Below, in pieces: positions 8,188 to 15,100 of a stretch of DNA of 33,525 nt. The stretch's first letter is position 1; each line of letters opens with the position of its first letter. Source of the stretch: Blastocatellia bacterium (GTDB taxonomy: Bacteria > Acidobacteriota > Blastocatellia > Pyrinomonadales > Pyrinomonadaceae). The notes below the pieces were generated by a model. That model was given only the letters and a program-made list of their open reading frames with translations, had not been told where the DNA came from and ran no database searches. Both the position numbers and the translations under genes were made by a program. The stretch lies in assembly GCA_003488005.1 (NCBI GenBank), contig DNND01000066.1, forward strand, positions 1 to 33,525, written 5' to 3'.

Positions 8188-10023
8188 TTGGCATCTGCCT
8201 CTCTTCAAAAAGAAAAGTCGGATCGTGACCAATCGCCAACCGCTTCGTCCGTGCCTGAACTCTGCCTGGACGCGGCTTTACGGCATGCGAAGGACGACGC
8301 GCTTAACCATAAGAGCGGCAATGAGTGGATAAATATTTCCTCGGCTGAGTTCGTCGATCGCGTGCGCCACGTTGCACTCGGACTTGCGGAACTTGGCGTC
8401 AAACCCGGCGACCGCGTCGCCTTACTTTCAGAAAACCGGCCCGAGTGGTCCATCGCCGATCTCGCTATCCTGAGTCTGGGTGCGATCAACGTGCCGATCT
8501 ATACGACCCAGGCAATCGATCAAATTCGTTACATTCTTACCGACGCCGGCGTTCGGGCCATCTTTGTTTCCAATAAGAAGTTATTCAATCATGCGGCTTC
8601 GGCGCTTGAAGGCCTCGACTTTTTGGAACGAATTATTTTCTTTGACAACGGCGCTGATCAGAATAGCGAGAGGTCAACTACGCTCGACTCGCTCGAGCAA
8701 GCGGGAAGGCGGCGCGCTCAGTCCAAGCCGGCCGCATTCGATGCCTATCTCAAAGCCATCAGACCTGACGATCTGGCGACCATCATTTACACCTCGGGAA
8801 CCACCGGCGAACCAAAGGGTGTGATGCTGACACACTCTAATTTCATCTCAAACGTGCTGACGATCACCGCGGGTTTGCCAATCTCGCCCACCGATGTAGC
8901 GCTATCAGTGCTGCCGCTTTCGCACATCTTCGAACGAACTGGCTTTTATATCTTCTGTTACAACGGCGTTTCCGTTTATTACACGGCATCGTTCGATCAA
9001 GTGGGAGAAAACCTGCGCGAAGTGAGACCGACAATCATGACCGCGGTGCCGCGGCTTTTCGAAAAGGTCTATCACCGCATTGTGAAGAAGGGGCTCTCGG
9101 AAAAGGGAATTAAGCGCAGGATTTTTATGCGATCGCTTGAAATCGGCCAGCAGTACGCGGACCGGAAAGACAAGGGAGGCCGCGTGTGGCCAATCTTGTC
9201 GTTGCAGCAGCGAATGGCTAACCGGCTGGTTTTTTCTAAATGGCGAGAAGGCGTCGGCGGGCGTTTGCGATATTTCGTTTCCGGCGGCGCGCCGCTTTCG
9301 CCTGTGCTATCGCATGCATTCCTGGCGGCCGGGATTCCTATCCTGCAGGGCTATGGGGCCACGGAAACCTGTATCGTCTCCGCCAACCGACCCGAAAATA
9401 ATCAGGTCGGTTCTGTCGGGCTGCCCTTTGAAGGAATCGAAGTTTCGATTGCCGCTGACGGTGAAATTCTATTGCGGGGGCCAAACGTAATGCGTGGCTA
9501 TTACGGTCATCCCGAGGAATCTGCTTCTGTGTTGAAAGACGGTTGGTTTGCGACTGGTGATGTGGGCCATGTCGATAAACAAGGGCACCTTTACATAACA
9601 GATCGCAAGAAAGATCTCTTCAAACTCTCAAACGGAAAATACATAGCACCGCAGCAAATTGAGAGTCTCTTAAAACAGAGCGAGTTTGTAAGCCAGGTAG
9701 TGATCGTCGGCGCTGGTCGCAAACAACCCGCGGCGTTGATTGTGCCGGAATGGGAAGCATTGCGGCAGGCCCTTACTGAAAAAGGCGAAGAGTTTCCTGC
9801 TAATCGTTTCAAGCTCGCCAAATTTCCGGCTGCTGTAAAGTTGGTGCAAAGCGACATCCAGCAACTCACGCGCGAGCTGGCCGATTATGAACGTATCCGA
9901 AAGATCGCTTTGTTGCCGGACGAATTTAGCATCGACAAAGGCGAACTGACCCCAACACTCAAAGTAAAGCGTCGGGTGGTCGATGAAAAGTTCCACGATC
10001 TGATTGAAGAAATTTATTCCTGA
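8188..10023 (+). CDS. Long-chain acyl-CoA synthetase (AMP-forming, FadD15-like)
   Basis: The 611-residue protein is an adenylate-forming enzyme that would activate a fatty acid with ATP and then CoA. The P-loop motif YTSGTTGEPKGVMLTHSN lies at about residues 200-218, GYGATE at about 387, TGDVGHVDKQG at about 456 and the hinge/catalytic DRKKDLFKLSNGK just after. The long linker between the P-loop and GYGATE (KVYHRIVKKGLSEKG) is typical of the long-chain FadD15/ACSL type. The start is TTG without a strong ribosome site; a TATATA at 8137-8142 could be a -10 box but no good -35 pairs with it. Exosortase-type polysaccharide loci often contain an AMP-forming acyl-CoA ligase (TIGR03098 type); this one resembles the general fatty-acid enzyme more. 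It could supply acyl groups for glycan acylation or be unrelated housekeeping. Confidence 0.9.
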   Translation: MASASLQKEKSDRDQSPTASSVPELCLDAALRHAKDDALNHKSGNEWINISSAEFVDRVRHVALGLAELGVKPGDRVALLSENRPEWSIADLAILSLGAINVPIYTTQAIDQIRYILTDAGVRAIFVSNKKLFNHAASALEGLDFLERIIFFDNGADQNSERSTTLDSLEQAGRRRAQSKPAAFDAYLKAIRPDDLATIIYTSGTTGEPKGVMLTHSNFISNVLTITAGLPISPTDVALSVLPLSHIFERTGFYIFCYNGVSVYYTASFDQVGENLREVRPTIMTAVPRLFEKVYHRIVKKGLSEKGIKRRIFMRSLEIGQQYADRKDKGGRVWPILSLQQRMANRLVFSKWREGVGGRLRYFVSGGAPLSPVLSHAFLAAGIPILQGYGATETCIVSANRPENNQVGSVGLPFEGIEVSIAADGEILLRGPNVMRGYYGHPEESASVLKDGWFATGDVGHVDKQGHLYITDRKKDLFKLSNGKYIAPQQIESLLKQSEFVSQVVIVGAGRKQPAALIVPEWEALRQALTEKGEEFPANRFKLAKFPAAVKLVQSDIQQLTRELADYERIRKIALLPDEFSIDKGELTPTLKVKRRVVDEKFHDLIEEIYS

Positions 10024-10055
10024 AGGTGGGAAGCCGGCCTAACGGCAGAACTGAC

Positions 10056-10397
10056 TCAATTAGAACTCTCTGCATCCTCGGCTTCGATAATATTGAATCC
10101 TCTTTCCCCGTCGACGCCTGCAAACCCCGCCCTGGCCAATCTGTTGCCAAGCAAAATTGATTCAGCCAACGCCCTGAGATTGAGTGGAAGTTCCGGTGTT
10201 CGCGTTTCGCCTTTCTGCGGCGAGGTGTAAAAGGACAAGAGCGGTATCTCGCAATAGCAAAAGTCGCATGCGGCCAGATGATGCTTCACCAGAAAATTGA
10301 TTTCAGGCGCGAGTGTTTGTGAACTGAATGAAAGAAGAAGGTTGGATGAAGGGCAGGCCAGCTTTTTGGCGAAGGACTTTACGGTCGAGGAATTCAT
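10056..10397 (-). CDS. Small zinc-finger-like protein with HxxxCxxC motif
   Basis: A 113-residue minus-strand gene. Residues 14-50 read like a zinc anti-sigma (zf-HC2/ZAS) module: ACPSSNLLLSF, then LAPEINFLVKH, then H40-x3-C44-x2-C47 in HHLAACDFC. The second half (GETRTPELPLNLRALAESIL) is predicted soluble and has no membrane helix. I recall similar small unannotated proteins from Acidobacteriota, but this cannot be checked here. It starts at an ATG with AGGGG about eight bases upstream and is divergent from the sigma-like gene at 10974. By analogy with RsrA/ChrR-type soluble anti-sigma factors it may sense redox or bind a regulator, which is inference. Base composition and codon periodicity look coding; the antisense frames here are short and featureless. 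Confidence 0.68.
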   Translation of the reverse strand: MNSSTVKSFAKKLACPSSNLLLSFSSQTLAPEINFLVKHHLAACDFCYCEIPLLSFYTSPQKGETRTPELPLNLRALAESILLGNRLARAGFAGVDGERGFNIIEAEDAESSN

Positions 10398-10973
10398 CTA
10401 TTTGCCCCTGTCTACACGAGTAGAGTTTTCACCGAGAGCAGTTTGCAATCATAAAATTTTAACGATCAGCCGAGGAAAGCAAGGAGGCAAAATTAGCTCG
10501 CTAAACCTCAACCCTAACGCCGCAAAGACATCCGCTTGTTCACTGACTTTATAGACCCAATCGGGTTTGCATTCCACAACTTTCTTGTTCCCGCCGCCCA
10601 CTTTTGTAGTCTGGAATCAATAACTTGCCGGGAATGTAAAAACTTGTTGCTCAACGAGGGGATTGTTGCTAAGATGCTCGTCGTCAAGTCAGAGAGCTCC
10701 TGCTCTTTGACCCTCGTTCCAGGGCCAGCCCGCCTGTTTTCTCAGGAATACCCGGGCAAAATCAATGACCTACAGAATAGCCCCGATAAGTTAGCAAAGA
10801 TTCTTTATCCGTAAAGAACTTTTCACCGCCTTACCACTCTTTCTCTCAGTCGGACTGTCGCGCATGCATTCCAGGACCTGCGACATCTCTATTGCCTAAA
10901 CCAGTTTCTGCACTCAAGACAAACGCCCCCTCCGAAATCTAAAGTCCCATTCCCTGATCGAAAAAAAACTGCC
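10398..10973. other. Gene-free 576-bp divergent regulatory region
   Basis: This stretch separates the divergent zinc-finger-like and sigma-like genes and is richer in A and T than the flanking genes. A 92-codon frame at 10536-10814 has no recognisable domain and is not called. No strong paired -35/-10 was found for the plus-strand gene; TATGAT on the minus strand near 10450 is a possible -10 for the small gene. A folded segment is described separately at 10653-10718. Length and divergence suggest a control region or an undetected small RNA. Confidence 0.5.
10653..10718 (+). other. Potential structured RNA or leader hairpin
   Basis: AACGAGGG at 10653-10660 pairs perfectly with CCCTCGTT at 10711-10718. 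Inside it, TCAA (10684-10687) can pair with TTGA (10707-10710) and AGAG (10691-10694) with CTCT (10703-10706), giving a nested stem next to the outer one. It lies about 255 bases upstream of the sigma-like gene. Short stems of this size occur by chance, so this is only a candidate. Confidence 0.25.
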
Positions 10974-12170
10974 GTGAAATCTCTAAGCCGTGAAGTAACA
11001 AAAGAAGTGGATTTGACCCCCGCCAGTCCGGCGCCGACCTCGCTCCGTGCGAAACGCACTGCTGAGCGAATGGCCAAGAGTGGTAAATGGGTTGAGAGTC
11101 TTCGGTGCTCGGATGTAAGCCGGTTGTGGTCAGAACTGCACCGCATCGTTTCTCACCATCCTTTGGTGAGAGCTTCGCGCAGTGCAGGCCTGCTTGTCGA
11201 AGAAGGCGCGAGCAGCGCCTACACGGACCTTACTCAAGAGCTCTTCGTTCAACTCTTAAGTAAGAACCGGTTTGAGCATTATCTCGATACCGAGATGACC
11301 GATTACGAAATCGAGTGCGAAATTGGACAAATAGAACTCACCAACCTGCTGACTGCTGAACTGCGGAAACGTCATCCGGAAAGTTATCGGCTGGCCCGAC
11401 GCATCTCAACACTCATTCAATCGAGCTCTAATTTCCGCCGCTTTGATACGAGTGGCACTGGCGACGAACCGCATCGCCGGTTGGCTGATCGCGTTTATGG
11501 TCTTAGCGAGTGGGCCGATGGCAAGCGCCGCCGCGATTCGCATGACGTTGAGCAACGGGTTCACATAATTCCGGTACGCGCACGCGACACGCGCATGGTT
11601 GGTTGCACGGGCGACTCGCAAGTTGTCATCAGTAATTCGGATCTCGAGGATTTGATCGTTTCCGTTCTTGACGCGGTTGACTCGCCGGCTGATGTGCGAA
11701 CACTCAGAAGTCTGGTGATGTCTCGACTGCCGGTCATGGATATCTATCTGGTGCCGTTGGATGGCGACGACAACGATGGCGAGGGCAATCATTTCGAGCC
11801 GGTCGACAAGAACGAAAATCCCGAGCAGGGACTGTTAAGACGCGAATCGGAAAACGAAGCCGCAGGATTTGTAGATCACTTTCTCGAAAACCTGCATGAC
11901 ACGGTACGCGGCAAACTCAAGCAGTATAACCGGATTCTCGGCGTGTTATGGCACTGTTACTTGAGCCCAACACAGTCGACGCAATTGGAAGTTGCAGCCG
12001 TCCTGGGAGTTTCGGATTCGTTGGTTTCTGACTATCGACGCCGGATCGAAACCGAGCTGCGTGCGCTTTCATTCTCTCAGGTTGAAGAGGCCAGGAGATT
12101 TGAAGGGGCGTTGCGCCAGCGGGTGAGGGAACTCGTGTTGGCGGGCGAGGAAACCGAGGTCGCAGTTTAG
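10974..12170 (+). CDS. Divergent sigma-factor-like regulator
   Basis: A 398-residue predicted cytoplasmic protein. Residues about 45-135 (SDVSRLWSELHRIVSHHPLV, TDLTQELFVQLLSKNRFEHY, then IELTNLLTAELRKRHPESY) resemble the helical region 2 of sigma-70 proteins. Residues about 320-365 (LSPTQSTQLEVAAVLGVSDS and LVSDYRRRIETELRAL) form a helix-turn-helix like sigma region 4. Between them is a long insert (residues about 160-300) with a mixed alpha/beta core and an acidic stretch (DGDDNDGEGN). It starts with GTG; the ribosome site is weak. It is followed by a good terminator at 12207-12241, so it is its own transcription unit set between two polysaccharide runs. A role controlling the locus is likely from position but unproven; it could be a DNA-binding regulator that only resembles a sigma factor. 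Confidence 0.65.
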   Translation: MKSLSREVTKEVDLTPASPAPTSLRAKRTAERMAKSGKWVESLRCSDVSRLWSELHRIVSHHPLVRASRSAGLLVEEGASSAYTDLTQELFVQLLSKNRFEHYLDTEMTDYEIECEIGQIELTNLLTAELRKRHPESYRLARRISTLIQSSSNFRRFDTSGTGDEPHRRLADRVYGLSEWADGKRRRDSHDVEQRVHIIPVRARDTRMVGCTGDSQVVISNSDLEDLIVSVLDAVDSPADVRTLRSLVMSRLPVMDIYLVPLDGDDNDGEGNHFEPVDKNENPEQGLLRRESENEAAGFVDHFLENLHDTVRGKLKQYNRILGVLWHCYLSPTQSTQLEVAAVLGVSDSLVSDYRRRIETELRALSFSQVEEARRFEGALRQRVRELVLAGEETEVAV

Positions 12171-12206
12171 ATTCCTTCTTTCGGAATTCTTGTATGTAAC
12201 TGATTC

Positions 12207-12241
12207 GAGGCTGCGGCGCTTTCAGCGTAGCAGCTTCTTTT
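12207..12241 (+). terminator. Rho-independent terminator after the sigma-like gene
   Basis: GAGGCTGC-G-GCGCT, loop TTC, AGCGT-A-GCAGCTTC forms a stem of about 13 pairs with one G/A mismatch and two G-U pairs, followed by TTTT and, after GA, another T-run. It begins 36 bases after the stop codon at 12170. It separates the regulator from the O-antigen-ligase-like gene at 12296. Confidence 0.7.
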
Positions 12242-12295
12242 GATTTTTGATGCTCGGAAAGAAAGTAAACGACAGCGATTCCACGCAACAATAAG

Positions 12296-13867
12296 GTGGC
12301 GAATCCGGAAAGCATGAACTTGAGACAAAGGACAGGACAACCTGAGAATGATTCGGCGGGGCCTTTAGATTTCCCGAGGCGTGGGCCGATTCAATCGGAC
12401 TATGAAGCGGTGCGACCTTCGCAACGGGCGCGATCGACTCCTGCCGCCACGTCTGGATCCCGGCCGACCCTTGGGTCAGTTCCGCCGTCAAGTTCAAGTA
12501 CGTTGAAAGAAAAAGTTTCAACTGCATCTGCAGAATCACCGATGCCTGTGCCTGATAACAAAGGCAATTGGTCGTTAAAGCGCGGGCACGCTCTAAGCTA
12601 TGCCGGGCTCATGCTGTTTACAATTATTCTCTACGCGCGCCCCGCAGAGATTTATCCGTCTCGCCTGACCGCATCATTGGCGCTGATCGTCGCCCTGGCC
12701 ACGTTGGGCCTTTTCCTTCCCACTCAACTGTCAATTGAAGGCACACTTACGGCGCGGCCGCCCGAAATAAATCTTGTTCTACTTTTGTGCCTGACGGCGC
12801 TACTTTCAATTCCGCTGGCCATTAATCGATCCACCGCCTGGCACGAATTTACTGGCACGTTCATCCGCTGCGTCGTCATGTTCATAGTGATCGTAAATGT
12901 GGTGCGGACTAAGGTCCGCCTAAAAGGACTTGTACTGCTCGCACTCGGGTGCGGCATCTGGTTGAGCTTTGAAGCGATCAACGACTATCGCCTGGGTCTG
13001 GCAACAGTCGAAGGCTACCGCGTTGGCGGCCATGGTGGCGGTATCTTCGGTAACTCGAACGATATGGCGCTTTTTTTGGTCAGTATTGTTCCGATCGCGC
13101 TCGCGCTATTGCTTGGCTCGCGCAGTCTCGCAAGAAAGTTTCTTTTCGCCGTGTGTGCACTTCTGATGGTGTCGGGAATAGTGCTCACATACTCGCGTGG
13201 CGGCTTCATTGGCCTGGTCGTGACGCTTACTTTTTTTGCGTGGAAAGCAGGGCAGCGGCGGCGGCTTGAGATCGTTGTTGTTGGTTTTCTGATCGTAGCG
13301 ATATTTCTGGCATTAATGCCTGGCTACGCGCTGCGGATGGCCTCGATTCTGGTGCCGAGTTTGGATCCGGTTGGCTCGTCCGAAGCCCGGAGCGGAGAAC
13401 TTTTCAGATCATTGTACGTCGCTATTCGTCATCCTTTGCTGGGCATCGGAATGGGTAACTACGCACCAGAAATGTCGTATCGCGGGCTCGTCACCCACAA
13501 CTCTTACACGCAGGTTGCAGCCGAGATGGGAATGGCGGCGCTGGCTTGCTACACAATGTTCATCATCACGCCGCTTCGTAAGCTTGGTCAGATAGGCCGC
13601 GAAACCTTTGAAGCGCGCCGCCATTCGCACTATTACTACTTGGCGGTTGGTTTGCAGGCATCGCTCGTCGGCTACATGGTTTGCAGCTTCTTCGCTTCGG
13701 TTGCATATCTCTGGTACGTCTATTACCTGGTGGGCTACGCGGTTTGTTTGCGCCGCCTATATGAGTCTGAGACTGGAAAAGCAGTTGTACTTGAGAAGCA
13801 GACAAATCCGAGGCACGCGAATGTAACGCCGGTGCTCGATTGCAAAGACGGAGTCGCGACGATATGA
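12296..13867 (+). CDS. O-antigen ligase/polymerase family protein (Wzy_C, second copy)
   Basis: A 523-residue polytopic membrane protein of the WaaL/Wzy superfamily. The first 100 residues are hydrophilic, Ser/Pro-rich and probably disordered (PPSSSSTLKEK), then 10-12 membrane segments follow. Conserved landmarks are GGIFGNSNDMALFLV, LTYSRGGFIGLV, IRHPLLGIGMGNYAPEM and the loop histidine in THNSYTQVAAEMGMAA at about residue 399. It shares little obvious identity with the first copy (6612-8108), so it is not a recent duplicate. GTG 12296 is the longest start; ATG 12314 (MNLRQRTG) is an equally plausible start, and neither has a strong ribosome site. It overlaps the next gene by four bases (ATGA), so the GT2 is translationally coupled to it. 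Confidence 0.87.
   Translation: MANPESMNLRQRTGQPENDSAGPLDFPRRGPIQSDYEAVRPSQRARSTPAATSGSRPTLGSVPPSSSSTLKEKVSTASAESPMPVPDNKGNWSLKRGHALSYAGLMLFTIILYARPAEIYPSRLTASLALIVALATLGLFLPTQLSIEGTLTARPPEINLVLLLCLTALLSIPLAINRSTAWHEFTGTFIRCVVMFIVIVNVVRTKVRLKGLVLLALGCGIWLSFEAINDYRLGLATVEGYRVGGHGGGIFGNSNDMALFLVSIVPIALALLLGSRSLARKFLFAVCALLMVSGIVLTYSRGGFIGLVVTLTFFAWKAGQRRRLEIVVVGFLIVAIFLALMPGYALRMASILVPSLDPVGSSEARSGELFRSLYVAIRHPLLGIGMGNYAPEMSYRGLVTHNSYTQVAAEMGMAALACYTMFIITPLRKLGQIGRETFEARRHSHYYYLAVGLQASLVGYMVCSFFASVAYLWYVYYLVGYAVCLRRLYESETGKAVVLEKQTNPRHANVTPVLDCKDGVATI
13850..13853 (+). promoter_or_regulatory. Ribosome binding site that fixes the GT2 start at 13864
   Basis: GGAG lies ten bases before ATG 13864, which overlaps the upstream stop as ATGA (13864-13867). 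The longer frame from TTG 13840 has no such support. Confidence 0.6.
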
Positions 13868-15072
13868 GTTTGAAGCTTGCGGCAGAAATGACTTTCTGGT
13901 TAAGCGTAGCCGCGTTGAGTTATACGTACGCCGGTTATCCGCTGCTGCTTCTAACTATGAGCCGGCTGCGTCAGCGCGAAGTTAGGCGCGCCGCGTTTGA
14001 GCCTGTCATCAGTGTGATCGTGACGGCTTACAACGAAGAGCGCGACCTGACTGCGAAACTTGAAAACACTTTGGCGCTCGATTATCCACGCGAGCTTTTT
14101 GAAATAATTGTTGCGTCGGATTGTTCGACCGATCGCACCGATGAAATCGCGCAGGCGTTCGCCGATCGCGGCGTCCGGCTAGCGCGCCAGCCGCAACGAC
14201 TGGGCAAAACTGCGGCGCAGAATATGGCAGTCGCGGAAGCGCGCGGCGAGATCATTGTTTTTTCCGACGCAACCAGTCTTTACGAACCAGACGTACTGCG
14301 CGTGATGATGCCAAGCTTCGCGGATCCAACAGTCGGTTGCGTGGCCGGTCGTCTGATTTATGTTGATCCCGCGGAATCGAGAGTCGGGCGCGGCGCGCGT
14401 TCCTATTGGAACTATGAAACTTTTCTTAAGCGCCATGAAAGCAGTGTCTGCTCTTTGATTGGCGCCTCCGGATGTCTGTATGCCGTGCGCCGATCGGCTT
14501 ACGTTCCGCTTTACCACGAAGCGTGCAGCGACTTCGTCATCGCCACCAAGATGGTTGAGCAAAATTTGCGTGCCGTTTATGAACCCCGGGCAGTGTGCAC
14601 CGAAGAAACCAATCGACAAGCCGACAAAGAACTGAAGATGCGGGTGCGGGTGATTGCGCAGACCTTTACGGATCTCTGGCGTCATCGCGCGATGATGAAT
14701 CCGTTTCGTAGCGGTTTTTACGCGGTGCAACTTCTATCACACAAAGTCATGCGATACGCCGTGCCGTTCTTTCTGATTGCGATCATGGTAACGTCCGGCG
14801 TCCTCGCGCAGTATTCGACGCTTTACTTCGTCGTGTTGGTATCGCAACTCGCTTGCTATCTGGGCGCACTGGGCGCGTGGCTGCTTGAGCGCGCGGGAGT
14901 GCACAGTCGGATGCTGGCGCTGCCGCAGTACTTCGTTCTGTCCAATCTGGCCGCATTGATTGCTTGCTACCAGTTTCTGCGCGGCGAGCGGTACGCGCAT
15001 TGGGAAACAAATCGCGAGAGTGTCGCAACGCCTCGCGCAACACCAACGATCGCGCCGCATGAAGTTCGTTAA
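13864..15072 (+). CDS. Membrane glycosyltransferase family 2
   Basis: An inverting GT-A glycosyltransferase of about 402 residues, anchored by one N-terminal membrane segment and three to four C-terminal ones, like cellulose-synthase and hyaluronan-synthase relatives. The nucleotide-binding start VISVIVTAYNEERDL, then SDCSTDRTDE, RLGKTAAQNMAVAEARG and the metal-binding-region VFSDATSLYEPD follow in order, with TEETNRQADKELKMRVRV as the acceptor-side loop. A Q-x-x-R-W motif of processive synthases is not seen, so single-sugar transfer is more likely. The ATG start at 13864 overlaps the upstream stop as ATGA. The substrate is unknown. Confidence 0.88.
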   Translation: MSLKLAAEMTFWLSVAALSYTYAGYPLLLLTMSRLRQREVRRAAFEPVISVIVTAYNEERDLTAKLENTLALDYPRELFEIIVASDCSTDRTDEIAQAFADRGVRLARQPQRLGKTAAQNMAVAEARGEIIVFSDATSLYEPDVLRVMMPSFADPTVGCVAGRLIYVDPAESRVGRGARSYWNYETFLKRHESSVCSLIGASGCLYAVRRSAYVPLYHEACSDFVIATKMVEQNLRAVYEPRAVCTEETNRQADKELKMRVRVIAQTFTDLWRHRAMMNPFRSGFYAVQLLSHKVMRYAVPFFLIAIMVTSGVLAQYSTLYFVVLVSQLACYLGALGAWLLERAGVHSRMLALPQYFVLSNLAALIACYQFLRGERYAHWETNRESVATPRATPTIAPHEVR

Positions 15073-15100
15073 CCGAAAGTTTTCCTGAGGAATAGTTCAA

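Noticed and set aside
10536..10814. 92-codon plus-strand frame in the divergent gap
   Set aside because: No ribosome site, no domain, irregular composition. It overlaps the possible folded RNA. It could still be a small gene but cannot be supported.
13840..13863. TTG start for the membrane GT2 eight codons upstream
   Set aside because: ATG 13864 has a GGAG site and the ATGA overlap with the upstream stop; the longer start has neither.
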